From Berkiella sp964502705 (GTDB lineage: Bacteria > Pseudomonadota > Gammaproteobacteria > Berkiellales > Berkiellaceae): DNA of 32,896 bases. This document shows, one piece after another, positions 13,395 to 21,035 of the stretch. A program made the position numbers and the translations under genes. The notes below the pieces were generated by a model. It ran no database searches. It had not been told where the DNA came from and saw nothing but the letters and a program-made list of their open reading frames with translations. Each line of letters opens with the position of its first letter. Position 1 is the first letter of the stretch. Where the stretch lies: positions 1-32,896 of the forward strand of contig CAZCXZ010000031.1 in assembly GCA_964502705.1 (NCBI GenBank), in the 5' to 3' direction.

Positions 13395-14220
13395 TAAGTC
13401 AGAGATAATGCATTTTGTTAAACAATATGATTTGCCAGCGAACACTATTGAGAAAGATTATGTATTAAATTGGTTACTAGATGGCATAGCAAACTCAAGT
13501 GCTTTGAGTGATAAATGGATTTTCAAGGGTGGAACCTGCCTGAAAAAGTGCTATTTTGAAGAATATCGTTTTTCAGAAGATTTAGATTTTACAATAATCG
13601 ATAAGACTCATATTAATCAAGAATTCTTACTATCAGAATTTAAGAATATTGCAGCCTGGATTTATGAAGAGTCAGGAATTGAAATGCCAGAACCGGGTAT
13701 GAGTTTTGAAGAGTATACGAACCCAAGGGGTGAAATATCCATCCAAGGAATTATTCCATACAAAGGCCCAATGCAACGAAGAGGAAATAATCCAACGGTT
13801 AAGCTTGATCTAACGCATGATGAGTTAATGGTAAATAATCCAGTTATAAGAAAAATACATCATCCCTATTCAGATACGAAGAGTATGCAAATTAAAACTT
13901 ACTCCATGGAAGAGATTTATGCTGAAAAACTTAGGGCGTTAGTTGAGCGCTTGAGGCCGCGTGACTTGTATGATGTGATTCATTTGCATAATGATAGACG
14001 TTGGAAACCTGAGCGAATGAAGGTGTTGGATACTTTAATTAAAAAATGTGAATTTAAAGGCGTGCCTGTGCCTACTATGGCTGTTTTGATCTCGGGTGGA
14101 AAGTTAAAAGAAATGATTGAAGAGTGGGATAGCATGTTGGCACATCAGATCGCAGATTTGGAACCCTATGAGCATTATTGGGGCCAATTGCCGGAAGTAT
14201 TTGAGTGGTTGAATGCGTAG
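13387..14220 (+). CDS. abiEii: AbiEii-type nucleotidyltransferase toxin
   Basis: The 277-residue protein shows all four AbiEii motifs: IFKGGTCLKKCYF with RFSEDLDF (Gly48-Gly49, Asp65 and Asp67), VKLDLT (Asp141), EKLRALVERLR (Lys181) and RPRDLYDV (190-197). The family consists of GTP-binding nucleotidyltransferases that stop growth during phage infection; the active site looks intact. It starts within the end of abiEi, so the pair is a complete AbiE operon. A further gene begins 25 bases downstream in the same direction and may be cotranscribed. Confidence 0.88.
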   Translation: MIDKSEIMHFVKQYDLPANTIEKDYVLNWLLDGIANSSALSDKWIFKGGTCLKKCYFEEYRFSEDLDFTIIDKTHINQEFLLSEFKNIAAWIYEESGIEMPEPGMSFEEYTNPRGEISIQGIIPYKGPMQRRGNNPTVKLDLTHDELMVNNPVIRKIHHPYSDTKSMQIKTYSMEEIYAEKLRALVERLRPRDLYDVIHLHNDRRWKPERMKVLDTLIKKCEFKGVPVPTMAVLISGGKLKEMIEEWDSMLAHQIADLEPYEHYWGQLPEVFEWLNA

Positions 14221-14245
14221 TATTTTGTGAGCGAATAGGGATTAT

Positions 14246-15058
14246 ATGAATACTATATATTTTGTTGGAAGAGTTCATCCTGAAAGAGCTAATTTAACAT
14301 TTTCAGGTTTACCAGCGATAACTATTAGGTTGGTAGGACTAAGAATAAATGCGACGTTGCTAATTTCTATAGATAGATCGCAAATATCAGTTGAATTTAA
14401 ATCAGATTCAGATATTCATCCAGATTGGGTATTTGAAATTAGGAATTATGTTGAGGAGAATGTTTCAACACTTGTGGATTCTATAGGATTTTTTGAGGGT
14501 TGCTCCTATCAAGTGGAGATGACACAATGCATTATGCCAGGAATTCCTAGACCAATAATCTTTGGAAGAGGTGAGCGTGCACTTAGTGGGATCATGCAAA
14601 TTTTATCATTCCCGCCCAAGGGGAAACATGAGAGTTTAAATTTCATAAAATCAGTTGAATTAGCAATTAATGATAACTGCTTGAATCTAGCGATTGCCGA
14701 TTGTAGACGTGCAATTCAAACGCCACATTACACCACAATGTATTGTTTTAAGGCGTTAGAAAATATACGTGTTTTTTTTCAAAGTGATAAAGAAAATGCC
14801 AATGATGCAGAACGTAAGAAGGCATTTCAAACATTAGAAGAAAAACTTAATATTAAGAATAATTCAATTCCAAAAATGCAACAAAAGGGAGGTGCCCCAA
14901 GACATGGTATGGTTGGATATACCAGTGGAGAGGACAGAGAGAAATATTTGATTTTTACCTGGAAAGTTATTGAGCGCTATATTATTTTTAGATTAAATGG
15001 CGATCAAAGGCTTCTGCCATCTGAACATGTATATTTGTCATTTGATGAACCTAGTTAA
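14246..15058 (+). CDS. Unknown protein with a HEPN-like helical C-terminal half
   Basis: A 270-residue protein that I cannot assign. The N-terminal half is beta-rich (ITIRLVGLRINATLLISIDR, ISVEFKSDSD). The C-terminal half is helical, with FKALENIRVFF, AFQTLEEKLNIKN, then GAPRHGMVGYTSGEDREKYL and WKVIERYIIFRL. This order of helices with a central RHG and a final 'W-VI-RYI' helix recalls HEPN-like proteins found in defence loci, but the canonical R-x4-6-H motif is not clear. AGGGA stands about 6 bases before the ATG, and only 25 bases separate it from abiEii, so it may be an accessory gene of that operon. Confidence 0.6.
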   Translation: MNTIYFVGRVHPERANLTFSGLPAITIRLVGLRINATLLISIDRSQISVEFKSDSDIHPDWVFEIRNYVEENVSTLVDSIGFFEGCSYQVEMTQCIMPGIPRPIIFGRGERALSGIMQILSFPPKGKHESLNFIKSVELAINDNCLNLAIADCRRAIQTPHYTTMYCFKALENIRVFFQSDKENANDAERKKAFQTLEEKLNIKNNSIPKMQQKGGAPRHGMVGYTSGEDREKYLIFTWKVIERYIIFRLNGDQRLLPSEHVYLSFDEPS

Positions 15059-15223
15059 TATTGGCAAAGAGTAGGGTGTAGGCTTTACATGAAGATAAGC
15101 ATGTTAGGTGTGTCAACGGAATGCTTGCCACTTTTGACCTATTGAATATAGGAAAATGATCTTGATCCCTTGGATTGTAAGTATAATAAATAAACAAATA
15201 AAAAATAAATACTAAGGTAGATT

Positions 15224-15772
15224 ATGACTCCTGATTCTAACGTGTATTCCTCATTAACAAAATTGATATATGATTATCAAACTATATTAACTGGGATTTT
15301 GGCAATTCTAGGAGCTATTTTTACAGTTATTGGTATTTTGATTGCTGCACATTTACCAATTAGGGCGCAGAATAAATTAAAGCAAGAAAAGGAAATTCGA
15401 CAGTGTCAGTATGTAAAATTGACCTTACAGAGGTATTTTAGAACGCTTGCCATCAGAGCCAGGCAAGCTGAAGGAACAATAAAAGTAGTTATTGGTGCGA
15501 ATTCAAATGTAACTGATACCGTTCGAGAGAACACCATTTTAAAGTCTCATAAAATAATTGATGAATGGCAATTTATGATGCTTTTGTCAGAAAATCTATT
15601 TAGTAAAATTATGGAGCTGCAAACAGAAGTAGATAATCATAATTTTGACATAGAGAGAGCAGGTGGTGCTTTTGGTGCCGAAAGTTTTAGGCGCATTATT
15701 ATAAATAGAATAACTAAAATCAAAGATTTTGCACATAAATTATCAGAAGATGTAATGAAAGATCAAATTTAA
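15224..15772 (+). CDS. Hypothetical inner-membrane protein
   Basis: The 182-residue product has one clear N-terminal membrane segment (ILTGILAILGAIFTVIGILI, about residues 22-43), then a basic helical cytoplasmic-type region (IRAQNKLKQEKEIRQ) and a mostly helical remainder. AAGG lies 7 bases before the ATG. The single anchor plus soluble helical domain resembles membrane components of small defence or toxin modules; no family is recognised. About 165 bases separate it from the previous gene, with a GTATAATAAATAAAC promoter-like stretch before it, so it probably has its own promoter. Confidence 0.6.
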   Translation: MTPDSNVYSSLTKLIYDYQTILTGILAILGAIFTVIGILIAAHLPIRAQNKLKQEKEIRQCQYVKLTLQRYFRTLAIRARQAEGTIKVVIGANSNVTDTVRENTILKSHKIIDEWQFMMLLSENLFSKIMELQTEVDNHNFDIERAGGAFGAESFRRIIINRITKIKDFAHKLSEDVMKDQI

Positions 15773-15884
15773 ACTTCAAGAACTTGAAGTTGAATTTTAA
15801 AATCTGATTTTTACGTCAGGGCATATATAATAAGCAAAGTATGCTAAATTTCACTTAGTGTTAACGACTTTGAGAAGACATTTA

Positions 15885-16487
15885 ATGAGTGATAAAATTA
15901 CAGTGGTAACTGATTTGGTTGAGAGACAAGATTTACAGAAAAATCTTATTTTGTATGTAATTGGTATTAGAGATATCCTGTTTATTGAGCCTCTTTTTAA
16001 AGAGCTGGTTACGCAGGATCTTACTAAAATTAGTGATATTAATTACGTGGGAAAAATGCATGCATTTATAATTTGTTACGCTCGGATCTTTCATAAGAAT
16101 CATGCCCTTGGTCAGATTGATTACAATAAAATCTCTGGAAAATTAAACACTACACAAAAGAATATACATAAGTATTTCATGGAGATTAGAAATAAATATT
16201 ATGCTCATAATGACGCAGTTGGTAATGATGTTATGGTGTATTATGACAAATCTAATTCAAAAATAACTGCACTTTCTACAATAGGTTATCGTTATTTGAC
16301 AGATGATAAGAAAGAAGTGGTTTCACAGCTTTTAGAGCAATATAAAAATCACTTTGAAGAGGAGAGAGATAAAATTTTAATCAAATTATATAGTATAGAT
16401 AATGCATATCAAGTAAATGAAGATAAGTTCTATACAATTGGTTATTATGCAGGAATGTATGAAAATGCTGGAGTTAATCCCGAATAA
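15885..16487 (+). CDS. HEPN-like hypothetical protein
   Basis: About 200 residues, all-helical by appearance, with no membrane segment. The sequence YFMEIRNKYYAHNDAVG contains R-N-x4-H, which fits the R-x4-6-H ribonuclease motif of HEPN domains and the AbiV-like pattern 'RNKYYAH'. An upstream four-helix arrangement (DLVERQDLQKNLILYVIG, VGKMHAFIICYARIFHK) supports a HEPN fold. RNA cleavage in defence is plausible but inferred. ATG 15885 with GAGAAG about 8 bases before it is preferred to the GTG at 15858. Confidence 0.6.
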   Translation: MSDKITVVTDLVERQDLQKNLILYVIGIRDILFIEPLFKELVTQDLTKISDINYVGKMHAFIICYARIFHKNHALGQIDYNKISGKLNTTQKNIHKYFMEIRNKYYAHNDAVGNDVMVYYDKSNSKITALSTIGYRYLTDDKKEVVSQLLEQYKNHFEEERDKILIKLYSIDNAYQVNEDKFYTIGYYAGMYENAGVNPE

Positions 16488-16672
16488 CCGGGTCCCCCCT
16501 CCACATCATCTCTGCGGGCCGCAGAAGCGCAAAATCGGTCTAGTAACTGGGTTTTCCAAATGCCCCTTGTTTCTTACACCAAACATAGAATTACTGCAAA
16601 TGGCAGCAATTCTATGATTTCACAAATAAACCCCTATTTAATAAGATCTGATAGGATCCACTGAATTGCCGA
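16488..16672. terminator. Convergent intergenic region with a bidirectional hairpin
   Basis: CATAGAATT (16584-16592) pairs with AATTCTATG (16608-16616), with CTGC/GCAG inside and an AAATG loop. It lies between the plus-strand HEPN-like gene and the minus-strand integrase companion, as expected of a shared terminator, though without a strong T-run. A smaller palindrome, TCTGCGGGCCGCAGA, is at 16511-16525. Confidence 0.5.
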
Positions 16673-17266
16673 TTAATGCTGTAAAATCTTTTTTTCTTCA
16701 GGGATCCTTACATGTTTATTTTCGTCTCTGGCCTTATGTAAGTATTTACGGATAGTGTCTTCATCAAGTCGAAGGCCTAATTTAGCAAGGTCGTATTTGA
16801 TGCTACCTTTATTGCAACCAGTGGCAGTATTACGATCTTTTTGTGGGTCAAAGTTATAAGCACTGATAGCCATACCTAAAATTAATTTTAGCATTGTGCT
16901 TCTTTCTATTTCAGATGAGTTAGATAATTTTAATTCTGGTTCAACTGGTGGGGTAGGTAGTATTTTTCTGAGGTCTATTTTGGTTATCCAAAGATCAGAA
17001 AATGAAATTAACTGGTAATGTTCCACATAAGGATGTCTGTGTTTTTTGGGATCTATTATTTCCTCGAGCATGACTTTTGCTTTTTGAGGATAATTTGAAC
17101 GTATTGCTTGTAAATCATTCGAATATAGTGTGCAGAGGGTGCCAGAGCCAGTCGAAAACACATAAATTGTAGCATTCTTCTTTAATGCAGCATCAAGAAT
17201 CAACGAAACTTTCTTTTCATCATCCTTAAACTCACGTAACGAAATAAAATCATCATCAAGTTGCAT
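16673..17266 (-). CDS. Integrase-associated hypothetical protein
   Basis: About 197 residues from ATG 17266, which has GGGGG about 8 bases upstream; the longer frame begins with a poor TTG. The C-terminal part (MLKLILGMAISAYNFDPQKD, TATGCNKGSIKYDLAKLG, LDEDTIRKYLHKARDE) matches a conserved pattern often found in genomic islands: a helix, a small polar stretch and a helix-turn-helix-like end that suggests DNA binding. It starts 25 bases after the integrase stop and so probably shares its message. Function unknown; a regulator or recombination helper is possible. Confidence 0.65.
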   Translation of the reverse strand: MQLDDDFISLREFKDDEKKVSLILDAALKKNATIYVFSTGSGTLCTLYSNDLQAIRSNYPQKAKVMLEEIIDPKKHRHPYVEHYQLISFSDLWITKIDLRKILPTPPVEPELKLSNSSEIERSTMLKLILGMAISAYNFDPQKDRNTATGCNKGSIKYDLAKLGLRLDEDTIRKYLHKARDENKHVRIPEEKKILQH

Positions 17267-17291
17267 ACCTGCACCCCCAGTCAATTTTTAT

Positions 17292-18467
17292 TTATAACCC
17301 ATCCAAATAATCCGCCCATGCCAGCATCATTTCTCGACGCTCAGCCAAATATTCTGCGCGGTTATAAACTGCTCGTACTTTGTTTTGTTCAACATGTGCC
17401 AGTTGTCGTTCAATCACGTCTGCACGCCAGCCTTGTTCATTTAAAATAGTTGAGGCAGTGGCTCTAAAGCCATGCATGGTAGCGCGAGAGTGATACCCCA
17501 TTCTGTAAAGCGCATAAATCATTGTGTTTTGGCTTATTGGTTTGCTTGCAGATGATTGACTAGGGAATACTAAACGACCCTGACCAGACAGGGTATGCGC
17601 TTGTCGCAGCAATGCGACTACTTGTGGCGCAAGGGGAACCAGATGATCATTGCGCATTTTCATTCTAGCTGCTGGAATGCGCCAAATTGGCTCACTTGCA
17701 TCGAGATCAAATTCTTGCCATTCAGCAGCTCGTAGCTCTGTCGTGCGCACAAAAGTGAAGATAATTAACTTCATGGCCAGTTTAGTTTGAATATGACCCT
17801 GGTATTTTTCTAAGGTTGCTAAGAATGTTGGTAATTCCTGGGCATTCAAAGCAGCTTGCGGAGTAGGATTGGGTCTTGTTAAAGCACCTTTTAAATCGGC
17901 TGCAGGATTACTATCACAACGCCCCGTCACAATCCCATAACGAAATACCGCACCACAGCTTTGTAAAACCTTCATAGAGGTTTCATGAATGCCTTTGGCT
18001 TCAACCTTACGCATAGTGCGTAATAGTTCAGGGGCATTGATATCCGCAATAGAACGTTGGCCTAAATCAGGGAAAGCGTAGCGCTTGAGTGCGTTCAAAA
18101 TCTTGGTGGTATGCTTTGGTGTCCAACGATTCTTTTGGCGCTCTAACCATTCCATCGCCACCGTTTCAAATTGGTTGGTGGCTTCAATAAAGGCAGTTAT
18201 CTTAGCTTGCTTTCTTTCATTGACAGGATCTAAGTTCTGTTTCAATTTGCGCCTGGCATCATCTCTAAGCTCACGTGCCTCGGCTAACGACACTTCAGGA
18301 TAGACCCCCAACGCCATGGCTTTTTCTTTGCCTGCAAACCGATATTTAAGCCGCCAATAGCGTGCGCCATTTGGCTTCACCAGCAAATAAAGCCCATTAC
18401 TATCAAAGAGTTTCATGGGCTTGTCAGTTGGCTTTGTTTTTTTAATGGCGATATCAGTTAAGGACAT
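17292..18467 (-). CDS. int: P4-type tyrosine integrase of element A
   Basis: The 391-residue protein has the N-terminal DUF4102 arm-binding domain (IKKTKPTDKPMKLFDSNGLY, KYRFAGKEKAMALGVYPEVS), a SAM-like core-binding domain and a complete catalytic domain: Arg246 in RTTELRAAEW, His332-x-x-Arg335 in MHGFRATAST, His358 in LAHVEQN and the likely nucleophile Tyr368 in AVYNRAEYLAERR. Length is normal. It starts 177 bases from the attachment site at 18644 and reads into the element, the usual place for the integrase of a tRNA-targeting island. Between it and the attachment site lie the paired ATACCCC motifs. Confidence 0.92.
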   Translation of the reverse strand: MSLTDIAIKKTKPTDKPMKLFDSNGLYLLVKPNGARYWRLKYRFAGKEKAMALGVYPEVSLAEARELRDDARRKLKQNLDPVNERKQAKITAFIEATNQFETVAMEWLERQKNRWTPKHTTKILNALKRYAFPDLGQRSIADINAPELLRTMRKVEAKGIHETSMKVLQSCGAVFRYGIVTGRCDSNPAADLKGALTRPNPTPQAALNAQELPTFLATLEKYQGHIQTKLAMKLIIFTFVRTTELRAAEWQEFDLDASEPIWRIPAARMKMRNDHLVPLAPQVVALLRQAHTLSGQGRLVFPSQSSASKPISQNTMIYALYRMGYHSRATMHGFRATASTILNEQGWRADVIERQLAHVEQNKVRAVYNRAEYLAERREMMLAWADYLDGL

Positions 18468-18498
18468 TTGGGGGTACTTTTTAGAGCTCCAATTTCAG

Positions 18499-18517
18499 AT
18501 ACCCCACCTTATACCCC
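18499..18517. promoter_or_regulatory. Paired ATACCCC motif near the right end of A
   Basis: ATACCCC starts at 18499 and 18511, 12 bp apart, upstream of the integrase start and 127 bp from the attachment core. It mirrors the pair at 6420-6438. Confidence 0.55.
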
Positions 18518-18643
18518 CAAAATGGGTTGGAACTCAAGAAACTTTGTCGGATGTTAGTGGAGGTTAAATTATGTTAATACATTGAAATTTATGTATTTTT
18601 TATTACCTATTGTTACTTAGTGATACTTGTTGGACGAGTGACT

Positions 18644-18688
18644 TGGTGCCCCGGGTAGGAATCGAACCTACGACCTGCCCCTTAGGAG
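18644..18688 (-). other. 3' part of a tRNA-Arg(CCU) gene: attachment site between elements A and B
   Basis: Read on the minus strand, this holds the anticodon loop CTCCTAA, the stem half GGGGC, the variable loop AGGTC, a perfect T arm (GTAGG, TTCGATT, CCTAC), acceptor CCGGGGC, A and CCA. The 5' half is missing: the five bases before the loop (TGCGC) do not pair with GGGGC, and no D arm follows. This is the displaced tRNA 3' end left by integration. Given its orientation, the intact gene should lie at higher coordinates, outside the window. Confidence 0.8.
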
Positions 18689-18811
18689 GCGCAAAGTAAG
18701 TGATTCCTTAAAATCCATTAGTGTTCATTAATCCCTATAAAATAAGACTATTGGTCGTTTGCCTTGTCTTTTATCTTCCCGTAGAATCCCGTCAAATCCA
18801 CCTATTTGGTT

Positions 18812-18828
18812 ATACCCATGGTTATACC
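18812..18828. promoter_or_regulatory. Paired ATACC motif near the left end of B
   Basis: ATACCC starts at 18812 and ATACC at 18824, again 12 bp apart, on the other side of the tRNA fragment. The rest of 18662-18987 shows no gene. Confidence 0.4.
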
Positions 18829-18987
18829 TGAAACGGAGGTTGTCTAAGCTGGTAGCCAATAAGTAGTAGCCTTAGCCTTCTTAAATTTCGTGAGGCATGG
18901 AAATCTAAAAATGGGTATTGAACCAAAATCCGCACCGCCTCTGCGGAAATCTCTTTGAATGAAATGCTGCAGTAGTAGGGATATAAA

Positions 18988-20037
18988 ATGAGCAAAAAAA
19001 CATACACGTCTTTGACGATAAGAAACAGCACAGCCGAATTTTTAATCTTTACCACGCAAGCTGGTGAGGATGGCATTGAAGTGCGCTACGAAGATAATAC
19101 TATTTGGCTAACACAAAAACTCATGGCTGAGCTCTTTGATGTATCTGTGTCAGCAATCAATCAACATCTGAAAAACATTTTTGAAACAGGGGAACTACAA
19201 GAAAATTCAGTTATTAAGAAATTCTTAATAACTGCCTCTGATGGGAAAGCTTACAGTACTCAGTGTTATAACCTCGATGCGATTATTTCCGTTGGATACC
19301 GCGTTAATTCAACCCGTGCTACTCAATTCAGACAATGGGCCACCCATGTTTTACGTGACTTTGCGATTAAAGGTTACGTTATAGATAAAAAACGCCTAGA
19401 GAACGGAACCTACCTAGGCGAAGATTACTTTGAAAGACTACTTGCCGAAATAAGGGAGATCCGCCTTAGCGAACGTCGCTTCTATCAAAAAATCACGGAT
19501 ATCTACGCAACCAGTGTTGATTATAACAAAGATGCTCCCACCACCCGTGAATTCTTCGCTAAAGTGCAAAACAAATTGCACTATGCGATCCACGGATATA
19601 CTGCCCCAGAACTCATTAAAGCACGCGCAGATAGCGCCAAGGATCATATGGGGCTTACTACTTGGGAAAGCGCACCTGACGGAAAAATACTGAAAACCGA
19701 TGTTTCCGTTGCTAAAAATTATCTTACCAACGAAGAGTTGGGATCCCTTGGTAAAATTGTTAACGCTTACCTCGAACTTGCTGAAGAGCGAGCAAAACGA
19801 AAAATACCAATGACCATGGAAGATTGGGCAAAGCGTCTAGATAAATTCTTAGAATTTGATGAGCGTGAGATCCTAAAAGATGCAGGAAAAATAAGTGCAA
19901 AAATAGCCAAGGATCATGCAGAGAGCGAGTTTGAAAAATATCGTATTATTCAAGATAGGTTATTTGAATCTGATTTTGACAAAGAAACAAAAGCGCTGGA
20001 AAAGAAAATTCCAAGAAATGAAAGTGATGATTCATAA
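18988..20037 (+). CDS. RhuM-family protein
   Basis: The 349-residue product matches the RhuM (virulence-associated) family: EVRYEDNTIWLTQKLMAELF with SVSAINQHLKNIF (helix-turn-helix-like), YNLDAIISVGYRVNSTRATQ, FRQWATHVLRDFAIKGYVID, then FFAKVQNKLHYAIHGYTAPE. These proteins are common in islands and phage-plasmids, and their biochemical activity is not settled; the N-terminal part looks DNA binding and the C-terminal part has Fic/DOC-like helical features in some members. A GGGAT ribosome binding site precedes the ATG. It heads a plus-strand series of genes spaced 23-45 bases apart that leads to the integrase of element B. Confidence 0.85.
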   Translation: MSKKTYTSLTIRNSTAEFLIFTTQAGEDGIEVRYEDNTIWLTQKLMAELFDVSVSAINQHLKNIFETGELQENSVIKKFLITASDGKAYSTQCYNLDAIISVGYRVNSTRATQFRQWATHVLRDFAIKGYVIDKKRLENGTYLGEDYFERLLAEIREIRLSERRFYQKITDIYATSVDYNKDAPTTREFFAKVQNKLHYAIHGYTAPELIKARADSAKDHMGLTTWESAPDGKILKTDVSVAKNYLTNEELGSLGKIVNAYLELAEERAKRKIPMTMEDWAKRLDKFLEFDEREILKDAGKISAKIAKDHAESEFEKYRIIQDRLFESDFDKETKALEKKIPRNESDDS

Positions 20038-20060
20038 GGTATCAGCAATGGAGCCCAATT

Positions 20061-20573
20061 GTGCCTCAAATTAGAACAACCTTAAAATTTTCGAAAGATC
20101 TAAAAATTAAAACGTTGTATGAGCCGAAAGAAGAATTGGCTCTTTTTGACGATTGGTTCATCGATGTTGTGCGCGTGGATAGAAAAAAGGTCGCTTTTGC
20201 TATGCACTCAAAGACTTTATTTTCATTATTAATCCCATATACCCAGGTAGGGGGTGCTAAGGGGATTCCATTAGCGATCAGGGATCTTTTAGTCAAATTT
20301 GTTATTGAAAACGGATTTTCGAAATATCAAGAAACGATCTCTTCTCTCTTTGATGAAGAAATTATTTTTTGTAAAACGAAAAATCGTAGTGTTCTAGGAC
20401 ACATGAGAGACTTTAAAAATTTTATTGAAGGTTATACAGAACACGTACCTTTTTCAGCAATTAATTGGGATGCAATGATGGTTAAAGTAAACAATACGCT
20501 TGCTGGGGATTCTAAAGGAAAATATAACCATCCAGTTGATTTAATGTTGAGAGTATTAAGGAAAAACTGCTAA
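20061..20573 (+). CDS. DUF6933-like protein
   Basis: A 170-residue protein starting at GTG, with GGAG six bases upstream. It resembles the DUF6933 pattern: a hydrophobic N-terminal strand (TLKFSKDLKIKTLY), DDWFIDVVRVDRKKVAFAMH, SKTLFSLLIPY and, near the end, IIFCKTKNRSVLGHMRDF. The function of that family is unknown. It lies 23 bases after the RhuM gene and 45 before a truncated DUF1016 gene, all in the same direction. Confidence 0.55.
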   Translation: MPQIRTTLKFSKDLKIKTLYEPKEELALFDDWFIDVVRVDRKKVAFAMHSKTLFSLLIPYTQVGGAKGIPLAIRDLLVKFVIENGFSKYQETISSLFDEEIIFCKTKNRSVLGHMRDFKNFIEGYTEHVPFSAINWDAMMVKVNNTLAGDSKGKYNHPVDLMLRVLRKNC

Positions 20574-20618
20574 TTGGCCAATAACCTGTTAACAATATTT
20601 TGATGATAAGAGACTACG

Positions 20619-21035
20619 ATGTTTGAACAATTAAAAGAACAAATTAAATCATCCCAAGCTCGTGCAGTGTTTAAAGTGAATGAAGAGTTAACCATGACAT
20701 ATCACTATATTGGCACTCAAATATTGAGCTTTGAGCCTGAGAGGGATAAAGAAAAGCTTATTGAACAATTAAGCCAAGATTTTAAAAAATCTTTCCGTGA
20801 CATGGACGGATTTAGTACCACCAATTTGCGATATATGCGTAAATTTGCGCAAGAATACACGGATATTGGGTTCGTGCAAGATACTCTTTCTAAATTACCA
20901 TGGAGTTTTCATCAAATTTTGCTTGATAAACTCTCTGAAAAAGAAGTGCGGCTACAATATGTGTCTAGTGCTATAAAACATGCATGGTCATTAGAGACAT
21001 TGAAAGAGAAGATAAAAACAGGCACGCCCGAATAA
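20619..21035 (+). CDS. DUF1016 (YhcG-type) N-terminal domain protein, truncated
   Basis: The 138 residues match the N-terminal domain of DUF1016/YhcG proteins (FKVNEELTMTYHYIGTQIL, LSQDFKKSFRDMDGFSTTNL, RYMRKFAQEY, LPWSFHQILLDKL). Full family members are about 340-370 residues and end in a PDDEXK nuclease domain, which is missing here: the frame stops after LKEKIKTGTPE and the next base starts the integrase gene. The loss of the nuclease exactly at the integrase start suggests a recombination junction or a reduced domain kept for protein binding. An AAGAG site precedes the ATG. Confidence 0.75.
   Translation: MFEQLKEQIKSSQARAVFKVNEELTMTYHYIGTQILSFEPERDKEKLIEQLSQDFKKSFRDMDGFSTTNLRYMRKFAQEYTDIGFVQDTLSKLPWSFHQILLDKLSEKEVRLQYVSSAIKHAWSLETLKEKIKTGTPE

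Larger units (their letters stand above)
6344..18661. mobile_element. Integrated element A (about 12.3 kb) at a tRNA-Arg(CCU) site
   Basis: The boundaries are the 18-bp direct repeat TGGTGCCCCGGGTAGGAA at 6344-6361 and 18644-18661. The right copy is the 3' end of a tRNA-Arg fragment, the usual target of P4-type integrases. The element encodes such an integrase next to the right boundary, an AlpA-like regulator, Toprim and DUF927 replication-type proteins, and defence-type cargo (PIN-GNAT fusion, AbiE, HEPN-like genes). There are no structural phage genes and no conjugation genes, so it is best described as a small integrative, probably mobilisable or satellite-like, island. Confidence 0.8.

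Noticed and set aside
18644..18700. Complete tRNA gene
   Set aside because: Only the 3' part from the anticodon loop onwards is present. The 5' stem partner and D arm are missing.
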